Shown: positions 8,479-16,991 of the stretch, one piece after another
Position numbering within the stretch: position 1 is the stretch's first letter
Layout: every line of letters starts with the position of its first letter
Notes under the pieces: generated by a model
What the model was told of the DNA's origin: nothing
The model's input: only the letters and a program-made list of their open reading frames with translations
The model's database searches: none
Program-made: the position numbers and the translations under genes
NCBI GenBank assembly: GCA_016744295.1
Contig: JADGEQ010000033.1
Span: 16,455 to 80,454 of the forward strand
Reading direction: 5' to 3'
Length of the DNA: 64,000 nucleotides
From: Desulfobacteraceae bacterium
GTDB taxonomy: Bacteria; Desulfobacterota; Desulfobacteria; Desulfobacterales; Desulfobacteraceae

Positions 8479-9594
8479 TTATTCATGGAAATGACAGATC
8501 CGAAAGCCCTCCTGAGAACAAAGGGCATCCCGCCGGGCTTCCTGCAAATCCGACTGGATCATCTCCTTGACGAGTTCCTCAAAAGAAACACTGGGAATCC
8601 ATCCAAGTTTTTGCCTGGCCTTGGTGGAATCTCCCAGAAGAGTTTCCACCTCAGTAGGGCGATAGTACCGGGGGTCAATCCTGACGATCACGTCACCGGG
8701 CTTTAAGGTTTTACAATCCACATTTTTCAGTCCGACCACAACTCCTTTTTCCTCAACGCCTGTGCCTTCCCATCCCAGGGTGATGCCCACCTCTTTTGCT
8801 GCAATCTCGACAAACTCCCGCACCGAGTGCTGAACCCCTGTTGAAATCACATAGTCATCGGGCTCTGGTGCCTGCAGCATTAGCCACTGCATCTTCACAT
8901 AGTCCTTAGCGTGGCCCCAGTCTCTCTTTGCATCAAGGTTTCCAAGAAAAAAGTGAGATTTCAGACCCAGAATTATCCTTGCCAAAGCCCGGGTTATTTT
9001 CCGGGTGACAAAAGTTTCACCCCTGCGAGGAGATTCATGGTTAAAAAGAATACCGTTGCAGGCATACATATTGTATGCTTCCCTATAATTGACAACAATC
9101 CAGTAAGCGTATAATTTGGCAACAGCATAGGGAGACCGGGGATAAAAAGGTGTTTTTTCAGTTTGGGGGATCTCTTGGACCTTTCCATAGAGCTCAGAGG
9201 TCGATGCCTGGTAGAATCGGCATTTATCAGCCAGTCCCAGCATTTTAATGGCTTCCAGTAAGCGAAGGGTGCCCAGGGCATCAGTGTCCGCCGTATATTC
9301 CGGTGATTCAAAAGAAACTGCAACATGGGACTGAGCGCCCAGGTTATAAATTTCATCGGGTTGTACTGCCTGAACAATGCGTATCAAGTTAGACGCGTCT
9401 GTGAGATCACCATAATGCAGAATCAACCTGCGGTCTTTAAATAGAGGATCTTCGTAAAGATGATCGATTCGCTGGGTATTAAACTGGGATGCCCGCCTTT
9501 TTATGCCGTGGACTTCATATCCCTTTTCTATCAATAGTTCCGTCAAATAAGCCCCGTCCTGGCCTGTAATTCCGGTTATCAGCGCTTTTTTCAT
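8479..9594 (-). CDS. gmd: GDP-mannose 4,6-dehydratase
   Basis: This 371-residue extended SDR converts GDP-D-mannose to GDP-4-keto-6-deoxy-D-mannose, the entry to GDP-fucose, GDP-rhamnose and GDP-perosamine. The nucleotide-binding motif is GITGQDG (8-14). The active site is complete: T132 and E134 in STSELYG, then Y156 and K160 in YAVAK. FNHESPRRGETFVTRKI and RDWGHAKDYV are diagnostic of Gmd. The start has a strong AAAGGAG site. It is the second gene of a leftward pair with a Gmd-like paralogue 32 nt upstream. The C-terminal 25 residues extend past the usual end. Confidence 0.96.
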   Translation of the reverse strand: MKKALITGITGQDGAYLTELLIEKGYEVHGIKRRASQFNTQRIDHLYEDPLFKDRRLILHYGDLTDASNLIRIVQAVQPDEIYNLGAQSHVAVSFESPEYTADTDALGTLRLLEAIKMLGLADKCRFYQASTSELYGKVQEIPQTEKTPFYPRSPYAVAKLYAYWIVVNYREAYNMYACNGILFNHESPRRGETFVTRKITRALARIILGLKSHFFLGNLDAKRDWGHAKDYVKMQWLMLQAPEPDDYVISTGVQHSVREFVEIAAKEVGITLGWEGTGVEEKGVVVGLKNVDCKTLKPGDVIVRIDPRYYRPTEVETLLGDSTKARQKLGWIPSVSFEELVKEMIQSDLQEARRDALCSQEGFRICHFHE

Positions 9595-9626
9595 ATATCA
9601 ATCTCCTTTTGGTTCTATATTCGATA

Positions 9627-10586
9627 TCATACAGATGCTATTTCCGCTTTCAACATCATCCTGGCCACGTCTATTGCATCATATTTTGCCTTCCACTGAA
9701 GCACGGATTGTGCCTTAGCAGGGTTTGCACAAATGGTCTGTATATCGGTTGGGCGCATATACCGTGGATCAATCCTAACATGTTTTCTCCAGTCCAATTT
9801 CAACTCTAAAAAAACCGTTTCAATAAAATTTTCCAGGCTGTATGTGGCCCCTGTGGCAATAATATAATCATCGGGCTGATCCTGCTGGAGCACCAGCCAC
9901 ATTGCTTTTACATACTCTGGTGCCCATCCCCAGTCCCTTTCTATGGCAATATTCCCCAATAATAATTTTTCAGAACGACCTCTGGAAATGGCCAGAGCCC
10001 CTTTGACGATCTTCCGGGTCACAAAGGTATCCGGCCTTAAAAAAGATTCATGATTAAACTGGATGCCTGTGCATGCAAATATGCCATGGGCTTCTCTGTA
10101 GTTGGCAACTAACCAGAAAGCCCCTGCCTTTGCAACCCCATAGGGACTTCTTGGATTAAAGGATGTTTTTTCCGTTGCAGGTTCACCATATGTATTTCCA
10201 AAGCAATCGCCGGAACCGGCATTGTATAATTTAACCGGCATTTTCAGCATTCGAATAACTTCAAGAAGATTTAAGTTGGCAACGCTGATACTCTCATATG
10301 TTTCATAGGGCAGATCAAAGGATGTCGCAACGGAACTCTGACCCGCAAGGTTATAAATTTCATCGGGTTCATACTCACCGATCACCTGTGTCACATTCCC
10401 AAAATCCTGGATTGAAGAAACAATGATTTCAATTTTATCAAAAATATTTAACTTTTTCAGATTATGAAAGTAGGAACTCTTGCTATTCCGGGAGACACCG
10501 ATAACTCGATATTTTTTTTCCAGGAGTAATTTTGACAAGAAAGCGCCATCCTGGCCGGACACACCATATATGACTGCAGTTTTCAT
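9627..10586 (-). CDS. GDP-mannose 4,6-dehydratase-like SDR paralogue
   Basis: This 319-residue protein is plainly related to Gmd. It has GVSGQDG (8-14), FNHESFLRPDTFVTRKI, RDWGWAPEYV, and Y149-xxx-K153 in YGVAK. However, the dehydratase segment differs: the Gmd STSELYG is GSGDCFG here, so the catalytic-base glutamate is replaced by aspartate (D127) and the adjacent threonine by serine. It is also about 50 residues shorter than gmd next door. It could be a divergent dehydratase, a GDP-4-keto-6-deoxymannose reductase-like enzyme, or an epimerase using the product of gmd. It starts directly after the stop (TGAATG) of a glycosyltransferase stump. Confidence 0.85.
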   Translation of the reverse strand: MKTAVIYGVSGQDGAFLSKLLLEKKYRVIGVSRNSKSSYFHNLKKLNIFDKIEIIVSSIQDFGNVTQVIGEYEPDEIYNLAGQSSVATSFDLPYETYESISVANLNLLEVIRMLKMPVKLYNAGSGDCFGNTYGEPATEKTSFNPRSPYGVAKAGAFWLVANYREAHGIFACTGIQFNHESFLRPDTFVTRKIVKGALAISRGRSEKLLLGNIAIERDWGWAPEYVKAMWLVLQQDQPDDYIIATGATYSLENFIETVFLELKLDWRKHVRIDPRYMRPTDIQTICANPAKAQSVLQWKAKYDAIDVARMMLKAEIASV

Positions 10587-10692
10587 TCACTTTTCTCCAT
10601 GGGCTACTTTTTTTAATAAATCAAGGGTTTGCCTGGCGGTTGCTTCCCAGTTAAAGGAGGCGACCTGTTTTAATCCTCTTTTCACAAGCATT
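10587..10692 (-). pseudogene. Glycosyltransferase group 1 (GT4) C-terminal stump
   Basis: The last 34 codons before the Gmd-like gene read KRGLKQVASFNWEATARQTL, then DLLKKVAHGEK and stop. This is the usual C-terminal helix of GT4 glycosyltransferases, where a [FW]-SW-E core is followed by a TA-x-T-L helix. In-frame stops lie just upstream, and the IS5 copy at 10748 follows, so the rest of the gene has been lost. The stop overlaps the coupling site (TGAATG) of the next gene. Confidence 0.65.
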
Positions 10693-10747
10693 TACCTAAA
10701 CTAAGTACCATTTAATTTTTTTTAAGACCTCCCGCCAGCGCACCACT

Positions 10748-11919
10748 GAGACCTTTGCACAATCACTCCAATTGCCTCCAACCCGCTCATCAGACATCTC
10801 AAATCTTTAACTATTCTGGTTAAAAATTGGAGCCATGCAGTCTATTCAGGAGCTTTTACTGAAGTTCTATGAAACCAGAAAAGCCAACAGAGGAGAAAAA
10901 ACCTATCCTCCTTTATTTCTGTTCAAATGCTTCCTTCTTCAAAATTGGTATCAAATTAAATCCGACCCTGAGCTTGAAAGCCAGATTAATGACAGAATCT
11001 CTTTCAAATCCTTTCTTGATCTTTCTCTGGAGCAGCCTTCTCCAGATCATTCTACTTTTTCAAGATTCAGAGGCCGCCTTTCCGAGGAAGCCATGACTCA
11101 ACTCAACAGTGCCCTTCTCAAACAATTCCATCAGCATGGCGTTTCCATCAATGAAGGAGTTGCTGTGGATGCAAGGCTGGTTAAGTCGGCAAGCAGACCT
11201 GCCTCTAATGACAAGCTCAAAGAAATCAATAATAGAGCGAACACCCCTGAGGGTAACCTTGATAAAAATGGAAACAAGAAAAAATTTTCCCGGGATCGTG
11301 ATTCCAACTGGGTTATTAAAAATAATAAACCTCACTATGGTCTTAAAGAGCATGCTGCTGTTGACACTAAAAATGGTTTCATTCTCTCCACTACTCTGAG
11401 TCCTGCTTCCCATAATGATTCAACCTATTTACCTCGTGCTGTCATTTATAGCATGCATACTGAGAATAAAATCAAAATTGTCTATGCTGATAAAGGATAT
11501 CCCGGCGCTCCCAATCGTGAATTCCTTGCATTAAACAATATTAAAGACGGGATTATGCGTAAGGATGAAAAAAATGCCAAGCTGACGGATATAGAAATAG
11601 AACGCAATAAAGGTATTTCAAAATACCGGTACATAGTTGAACAATATTTCGGAATAAGCCACAAGTATGATAATGGAAACCAGGCACGGTTTCCGAAATT
11701 ACTAAAAAATAAAATCGACATAATGTTCCGACAGTTTGCTTTCAATTTGAAAAAGGGGACCAAAATCCTTGAGGTTCTCCCGGGTTAGGTGGATAGGAGC
11801 GCCCGGATACTAAAATCCAGGTAAATCTGAGGCCTGGCAGTCGCCTCTGGAGGTAAAATTTAAAATTTTTGATTTCAAAATGCTATAATCCGAAATAGTT
11901 GCTATCCTGGAAAGGTCTC
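10748..11919 (+). mobile_element. IS5-family insertion sequence, copy 2
   Basis: The ends match as inverted repeats: gagacctttgca at 10748-10759 and its near complement tggaaaggtctc at 11908-11919, one mismatch in 12. The 1.17 kb between them holds one transposase gene, a normal IS5-family layout. No clear target-site duplication is seen in the flanks. The insertion lies beside the glycosyltransferase stump at 10587-10692 and probably helped to destroy it. Confidence 0.75.
10835..11788 (+). CDS. IS5-family transposase
   Basis: This 317-residue DDE transposase has its catalytic residues in VAVDARLVKSAS (Asp), YADKGYPGAP (Asp) and VEQYFGISHKYDNG (Glu). The N-terminal SPDHSTFSRFRGRL signature is also present. 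It lacks the roughly 40-residue N-terminal part (MAYKKIDRYF...) that can be pieced together in copy 1 at 6659. In-frame codons before the ATG soon meet a TAA at 10808. The first residues align only loosely with copy 1. The protein may be shortened or use a different start. It lies within matching inverted repeats. Confidence 0.88.
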   Translation: MQSIQELLLKFYETRKANRGEKTYPPLFLFKCFLLQNWYQIKSDPELESQINDRISFKSFLDLSLEQPSPDHSTFSRFRGRLSEEAMTQLNSALLKQFHQHGVSINEGVAVDARLVKSASRPASNDKLKEINNRANTPEGNLDKNGNKKKFSRDRDSNWVIKNNKPHYGLKEHAAVDTKNGFILSTTLSPASHNDSTYLPRAVIYSMHTENKIKIVYADKGYPGAPNREFLALNNIKDGIMRKDEKNAKLTDIEIERNKGISKYRYIVEQYFGISHKYDNGNQARFPKLLKNKIDIMFRQFAFNLKKGTKILEVLPG

Positions 11920-12336
11920 GCCATAACTTTATGAGCCCATGGTCCTGGCAATTTAGCACCCATGATTTTTGAAAAAATGATGCTATAAATTAAAATAGAA
12001 CCTTGTTTTTGTGCAACGTTTTTTATATAGCTCCGCCCTTTCGGTTACATTAACGTCTTTAATAACCGCATAAAATGGGAACCGTATTGTACCAGCTACA
12101 TCAAAATCAGTCTATCTTGTTCTCTTCGTTTAAAAGTTCCAGATCATCGTGCAAATCAGGATCAATTTCATTGTCCTGCCTTGAAAGTGATTTGATCTCT
12201 TTTTTTAATCTGCTCATACTTCATAAACCTTATCTTTAAATAAATTAAAGTAAGCTTAGTTAATTCTTCCAGGTCTTTAGGAGTATATTATAAAGGGGGT
12301 GGACGGTTAGCGACTCCTGCCATATTAATCCGGCAA
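11920..12336. other. Intergenic stretch between IS5 and IS630 remnants
   Basis: No firm gene is seen. The best candidate on the minus strand is a 36-codon frame at 12107-12217 (MSRLKKEIKSLSRQDNEIDP and an acidic tail), without a convincing ribosome site, so I do not call it. The stretch is AT-rich and is probably mobile-element debris. Confidence 0.35.
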
Positions 12337-13056
12337 TCAAATAGCCGCCTTTGCATAAGTAATTTTTGGGTGTCTAAAATATCTTTTAACTCTGCCCGGC
12401 AATTTTTGAAGCTTTCTCAAATGGGAGATAGCCTTCTTTTTTAACTGATCCTTTGTCCTTGCAGGAACCCCAGAATGGACACCAACCTTTAAGTCACAAT
12501 TCAGATATTCATCTGGATTTAATTCTGGTGAATAAGCAGGCAGATGGAATACTTGAATCTTGGTCTCATGTTCTTTCAACCAATCCTTTACCAGATAGCT
12601 ATGATGAGCTTTCAAATTATCCAAAATTAAAAAAAATTTCTTCTTTGGATCATTGATCAACCTCCCCATGAATTTGATCAATGGTTGAGAATTCATTTTG
12701 TCATCATAGACCAGAAATCGGACTTTGCCCTGATTGGTGACTGTTGAAATCAAATTAACCCGCTTACATCTTGGATGTATGCGGATAGCAGGCGTCTCTC
12801 CATGTGGTGAATAACTTCGACCATGATAACTGTCATCGCAAAGACCTGTCTCATCTCCCCATTGAACCTGGGCGTTCTCTTTGATAGCTTGTCATTCTCA
12901 AGCCATGCCTTTACTGCTTTAGGGTTTTGTTTATATGCCCTCCGTAAAGGTCTTTGAGGTGTAAAACCCCATCGTTTTAAATATTCTCCTACAGTACGAA
13001 TTGGCATTTTAATGGACCACATTTGCTTTATCAATTGCTGAACAGCCTTTCTCGTC
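12337..13056 (-). pseudogene. IS630-family transposase, frameshifted and missing N-terminus
   Basis: The upstream half (from about 13056) reads LWTRKAVQQLIKQMWSIKMP and GEYLKRWGFTPQRPLRRAY, the IS630 helix-turn-helix region. Near 12890 the frame shifts. The other frame then gives ENAQVQWGDETGLCDDSYHG (first catalytic Asp), FFLILDNLKAHHS (second Asp) and LPAYSPELNPDEYLN (Glu), ending at 12337. So all three DDE residues survive, but one frameshift breaks the gene. The normal N-terminus is absent because the sequence joins an IS1595 transposase at about 13060. Confidence 0.85.
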
Positions 13057-13536
13057 CATAGCGCCACGACCTCGTTTCCCATTTTGCTTGACTCCTCCTA
13101 CGAAAGTCTCATTCACCTCTACATTGCCAGATAAAAGGCTCCGGTTGGGCCGAACCATTGTCACACGATAGCTCGTTCCCAATGTGCGTTGAAGTGTTTT
13201 TGCCGACATACCATTCTTTGCGGTAGTCATGTGCCAAGTAGCTTCAAACCATGTTGTGAGAGGAATGCGAGTCTTATCGAAAATTGTTTTAACTCTGCTT
13301 GATGTTTAATGGCGACATGAAGAACATACCATACGATTGCGCGTCTGGGTTCCTGCTTTTTGTTTTATACCACAGACAGGACAAATAAATGCATCTGACC
13401 AACGCTACTTTCTCAAATATTTAGCACATGCCTCATTATCCGGAAACATCATCACAAATTCACGGTAAGTGTTCGAATAATCTCGCCCTGCAACAAGACT
13501 GATTGAAGGTAGTCTAATTTCACCCTGCTGATTCAT
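13057..13536 (-). pseudogene. IS1595 (ISXO2-like) transposase, truncated with stops
   Basis: From the ATG at 13536 the frame reads FVMMFPDNEACAKYLRK, then a TAG, then RWSDAFICPVCGIKQKAG with the family's zinc-ribbon cysteines. It runs to a TAA after CSSCRH and continues into TRIPLTTWFEATWHMTTAKN. After AKTLQRTLG part of the conserved W-T-W-L-H-K segment is missing. MVRPNRSLLSGNVEVNETFV and GKRGRGA follow, up to the joint with IS630. It is dead: two stops, an internal loss and a lost 3' half. Confidence 0.85.
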
Positions 13537-13561
13537 AGCGGCATCTTATCACAGGAGTGAT

Positions 13562-13789
13562 CTAACCGATTACCCCCCCCTTATTATAAATATAGGCTGA
13601 TTTCTTTTCTGTTTTTTTAAATTTCTCAACCTTTATAAAGCCTTTCCGGACAAAAACGGAAATACAATAATTAATTTTCCCTAAACTTACACTCATTTTT
13701 CTATTCATATCACGTTGGGTTAATTCAGATTTTTCTTTCAGAAGCCTGAATAGTTTAAGTCTGATTCCTTTGCCAAAAGCACTGTTCAT
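13562..13789 (-). pseudogene. EPS-associated MarR-type regulator, 3' end lost
   Basis: The 75-residue frame matches the small MarR-like regulators found at exopolysaccharide loci: a winged-helix core, LKLFRLLKEKSELTQRDMNR, and the hallmark SLGKINYCISVFVRKGFIKV. Homologues continue through a YLLTPKG wing for a further 30 residues or so. Here the frame ends KKSAYIYNKGGVIG at an eight-base C/G run (13566-13573), with the IS1595 remnant starting about 25 nt further on. Slippage in that run or the insertion has cut the protein. It has a strong palindromic promoter directly upstream. Confidence 0.75.
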
Positions 13790-13797
13790 GGAGCAAA

Positions 13798-13826
13798 CTT
13801 ATATTAAATTTGCAATATAAGGTCAA
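13798..13826 (-). promoter_or_regulatory. Sigma-70 promoter with palindromic operator for the MarR-type regulator
   Basis: On the minus strand TTGACC (13821-13826) and TATAAG (13798-13803) are spaced by 17 bp. A perfect 8-bp inverted repeat, CTTATATT/AATATAAG with an 8-nt spacer (13798-13821), covers the -10 box and touches the -35. This is the arrangement expected for MarR-type autorepression. The -10 ends only 8 nt before the ATG, so the transcript would be leaderless or nearly so. Confidence 0.7.
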
Positions 13827-13998
13827 GCAATATCTACCGAATATCCTTTATTGTTCCTTAAGCCTCTATTTTTCACAGAAAATCAATCAAGAGAAGTCAT
13901 CTCATGTTAGCTGGTAGAGGAGCAGGTCACCCGACTCCCCCCATTTGGAACCCATCGTGCCCAATTTCGAGATAAACCCATTAACTTGTCTATTTGGA

Positions 13999-14545
13999 TT
14001 AGAAAAGGCTATGATAAATTCTAACCTTGGGTGTGGAAAATGCTTTCAGGAACAATTGAAATTTCTCCCAGTTAAGGGATTTACGTTGACTTCGCCTGTT
14101 TAATAGCGTGGTGCTGAGAATGGTTAACATATTTGCCATTAAAGGGCACATATGTCCCCTCATTTTCTGCAGAATCTTTGGCAAATCTCTCTGAGTTTAT
14201 GCCGATCCTTGATCTTGCGAGCCCACTCGCCCACTTTCTTGAGTTTGCTTCTGAAACCTTTTCCGCAAGTTTTCACTTTTGAAATCACGACCCCTCTTCG
14301 GGATCGCACCTATAAAACGTGAAACTCAGAAAATCAAATGTATCCTGTCTGACTCCCAAGTTCGCTTTGCACTTGGGAAAAGATACAATATTAGTTTTCT
14401 GCTCGTTCAGCTTCAGACCAAACGTTGCGAGTCGCATTCCAAGTGTTAATTTGATCCGTTTCGAATCGTACTCCAACTGGCAACAGATAACCACATCATC
14501 ACAATAGCGAAACAGTTGATCACACCTCGGATGCCGGGCAAACAA
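13999..14545 (-). pseudogene. ltrA: Group II intron reverse transcriptase/maturase, 3' fragment
   Basis: The 5' side (14285-14545) reads FRYCDDVVICC, the RT active-site box (normally YADD), followed by GLKLNEQKTNIVSFPKCKA and TFDFLSFTFYR. After a frame change come KGFRSKLKKVGEWARKIKDRHKL and the maturase X region, and the end NRRSQRKSLNWEKFQLFLKA with PKVRIYHSLF closes at 13999. Several frameshifts and a stop separate these parts. The N-terminal two thirds is absent. The bases after the stop (ggtttatctcgaaattgggcacg, read on minus) resemble the intron 3' flank. Inactive. Confidence 0.8.
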
Positions 14546-14594
14546 AAATAGGTGCTATTGGAATAATAACACCCATAGAAGATTGGGAAGTTTG

Positions 14595-15578
14595 CTACCC
14601 GCTAAAGATCACAGTGACCTGGGCTCTTCTCTGGAAAGATTTTTTTTGAGATGGTTCTTTTGCGGCAAACCTGTATTCACCCGTGGTTTCAATTTTAAAG
14701 ATGGAGGGCTTTAGGCCTTGGCTCACCAACGCATGGATGATATTGGCAGCTCTTGTGGCACCCAGTTCAAAATTGGAGGGGTATTGTTTGGTCTTAATGG
14801 GAAGTGTGTCTGCATAGCCATTTACCAGAATTTTTACATCATAGGGCTTTAAAAAGGAGGCAAGTTTTTTGAAAAAGGACTGATACTCCCTGGACACCTT
14901 TGCGCTTCCCGAGGAAAAAAGAATGGGAAGAGTGGTTTCGATGCGAAGGCAGGTATCGTCTCCGTTTACTTCAACCCAGTCATCCAGTCCTGCCTTTTTA
15001 ACCGCCGCTTCTACGCCTGCTTTCTTAATCGTATTTGAATGGTTCATGGTGGATTTTAGGGAAACTTTTTTAGAAAATTTTGAACTTTTGGGTGAAATCT
15101 CTTTAGCGATTATTGTTTTTGGAACCTGCTTCTTAGAGGGTTGTTTGACCGCCATATTTTTATCTGATTCTATTTTTTTTCTTGCATCATACTCTTTTTT
15201 ATAATGGGATGAGATCGCTTCTAGTCTGTTCTTTTCTTTGAGCAAAATTTCAATTTTTTGTTCTTTGGTGACAACAGAATCTTTTAAACCATGGGATGAT
15301 TTTTTCCCGGCATCCTCGATACGATTGATCTTAAGGATCAGCCAGTCGATGTCTTTTTTAATCTCCACTATCTGGGTATCCAGTACGCTGGATTTCGTCT
15401 GGTATTTTTCAAGAATAGAACTTAATTCCATGGTGGAATAGGCATCTGTATTCAATAATTTTTTCTCAGAATACCCTGCTCTTGCCTGCTGGGGCATAAA
15501 AAAAACAACCATAAAAACTGACAGAGCCGAAAACACAATAAATGTCCAGGAACAAATATTGGACCCAAATTTTCCCAT
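14595..15578 (-). CDS. OmpA/MotB-domain envelope protein with coiled coil
   Basis: This 327-residue secreted or membrane-tethered protein begins with a hydrophobic signal segment (about 12-33) and an AxA-type end, QARAG. Residues 45-115 form a charged heptad-rich coiled coil, then a Lys/Ser-rich linker. From about 210 there is an OmpA C-terminal peptidoglycan-binding domain: LPILFSSGSAKVS, VNGYADTLPIKTK, NFELGATRAANIIHAL, SFQRRAQVTVIF. The start has a strong GGAGG site. The domain would anchor the protein to peptidoglycan in the periplasm. An LPP20-like lipoprotein gene lies 84 nt upstream on the same strand, so the two may be co-transcribed. Specific role unknown. Confidence 0.85.
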   Translation of the reverse strand: MGKFGSNICSWTFIVFSALSVFMVVFFMPQQARAGYSEKKLLNTDAYSTMELSSILEKYQTKSSVLDTQIVEIKKDIDWLILKINRIEDAGKKSSHGLKDSVVTKEQKIEILLKEKNRLEAISSHYKKEYDARKKIESDKNMAVKQPSKKQVPKTIIAKEISPKSSKFSKKVSLKSTMNHSNTIKKAGVEAAVKKAGLDDWVEVNGDDTCLRIETTLPILFSSGSAKVSREYQSFFKKLASFLKPYDVKILVNGYADTLPIKTKQYPSNFELGATRAANIIHALVSQGLKPSIFKIETTGEYRFAAKEPSQKKSFQRRAQVTVIFSG

Positions 15579-15661
15579 AATAACCTCCGGAACAAAATTA
15601 CAGAATCCTTAGTAAAAAGACTCTTTTAAACTACTATTTTAATTTGCTTGGTGTAGCCTTT

Positions 15662-16183
15662 TTAGGAAGGTCCACCGTCTGTGATCAAATTGTTTGAGGA
15701 GACCACTGGCTTGACATTTTGCCCGAGACCTACCGGCCACCAGACCATTCCATCTTTGGAAAAGTTTATCCGGAGCCTGAGTCTGGCCGTTGTAATACCG
15801 TATTCCCCCGGGGCTATTTCCATGATTTCAGTTCCCCTGAGCCAAGATTGGGTGTGAACCTGGATCACATCATGATTTATTGTTCCCCTGCCGGCTTTCA
15901 TGAATGCATCCACATAGACACCCCGAACTTTTTCAACAAGCTGCCGATAACCGTCTGCCACGGCTGCCCTCTCAGCCATCAAAATGGCCTCTCCCTTGGT
16001 AAGGGCATCTTCAGGTTCAAGCCCCTTGCCGATGACATAGAAAGAGACAACTTTGTGGTTATCCACATTGCCCCCGGGAGAACCAAGGACTCCGCCAGGC
16101 GAACTGGCTGTCGACTGGGAGGTTGAACACCCGAAAAAAAACAAACCCAAAAGAGCGGCTAACAACAAAACAAATTTTTTCAT
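15662..16183 (-). CDS. LPP20-family lipoprotein
   Basis: This 173-residue lipoprotein has a clean lipobox, LFFFGC, with lipidated Cys19. The mature part has the LPP20 pattern ALTKGEAILMAERAAVADGY, RQLVEKVRGVYVDAF, then SWLRGTEIMEIAPGEYGITT and a beta-strand tail RLRLRI. LPP20 proteins include the flagellar outer-membrane lipoprotein FlgP and Helicobacter LPP20; which role applies here is unknown. An AAGGAAGG site precedes the ATG. It is followed by the OmpA-like protein gene and is divergent from a small secreted protein of unknown family. Confidence 0.82.
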   Translation of the reverse strand: MKKFVLLLAALLGLFFFGCSTSQSTASSPGGVLGSPGGNVDNHKVVSFYVIGKGLEPEDALTKGEAILMAERAAVADGYRQLVEKVRGVYVDAFMKAGRGTINHDVIQVHTQSWLRGTEIMEIAPGEYGITTARLRLRINFSKDGMVWWPVGLGQNVKPVVSSNNLITDGGPS

Positions 16184-16383
16184 TTTTTCCTTCCTTACTT
16201 TTCCGATTAATCGGGGGGGCTAAAACCGACATTCCCCTTTTAGCATTGCTTCCAGACAAAAATCCATGATAAAAGAAGAATCGTCATCAGATACTGTTAA
16301 CTTTAATTATGGGGTACAAAAACACCATCACTAAACAATATAAAAATATTTTTTATAACAAAAAATAAAATCATACGAAATTC

Positions 16384-16932
16384 ATGCCTTTCTTCTATAA
16401 AAATAAAATTCTTTTTTTTATCCTGTTGATACCCCTCCTGTATCTGACCCTTGATATTCATGGGCCTGCACAGGCATCCGAGGGGATAGACCGCTACTAT
16501 GTCAGGTATGATATTAAATCCGACAAAAACAAAATAACAGATGAGCGGTTGACCATGGTACCGGCAAATAAAGATTTCAGGGCGGAAAATTTTTCATTTT
16601 CTTTGGTCTCAAGTGCCATATCTGCCGATTATAGAGAATCAAAACAGACCATTGACACCCTTGCAAGGGAAAGTGCCCTCAAACACGTCCTGGAACAGAA
16701 AGGATTACAATCTGTAAAAACCCATAATAACGAAACCATTATCAGCTATGAGGGGATGGCTATCACACCTGTTTTTCTTTCAGTTTTGCCATATGATGAT
16801 GCCCTTGGCGGTTATAGGTATACTGCCCGGATTCAATTTGCTCCCCTTGCATTTCCGGATCAATGGGAATCCCTTAAATTAAAACACAGGATGAAAGCAA
16901 TTTTATATGATTTTTTCTTGTTATTCAAATAA
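16384..16932 (+). CDS. Secreted protein of unknown family
   Basis: The 182-residue product begins with a hydrophobic signal-like segment (8-27) ending GPAQASEG, so it is probably exported. No motif I recognise follows. The middle part (DTLARESALKHVLEQKGLQ and a later GGYRYTARIQFAP strand) vaguely recalls the LPP20 layout of an Ala-rich helix followed by beta strands, and its divergent neighbour is LPP20-like. The ribosome site is weak. It is 59 nt upstream of an M18 aminopeptidase on the same strand. I give no function. Confidence 0.6.
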   Translation: MPFFYKNKILFFILLIPLLYLTLDIHGPAQASEGIDRYYVRYDIKSDKNKITDERLTMVPANKDFRAENFSFSLVSSAISADYRESKQTIDTLARESALKHVLEQKGLQSVKTHNNETIISYEGMAITPVFLSVLPYDDALGGYRYTARIQFAPLAFPDQWESLKLKHRMKAILYDFFLLFK

Positions 16933-16991
16933 ATAGGACCACTTTTTGACGGCAAGCGTCATAACGTTGAACAAATAAGGACAAAATAGAG

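Noticed and set aside
12107..12217. 36-codon frame on the minus strand
   Set aside because: It has no good ribosome site, no known family pattern and lies in mobile-element debris.
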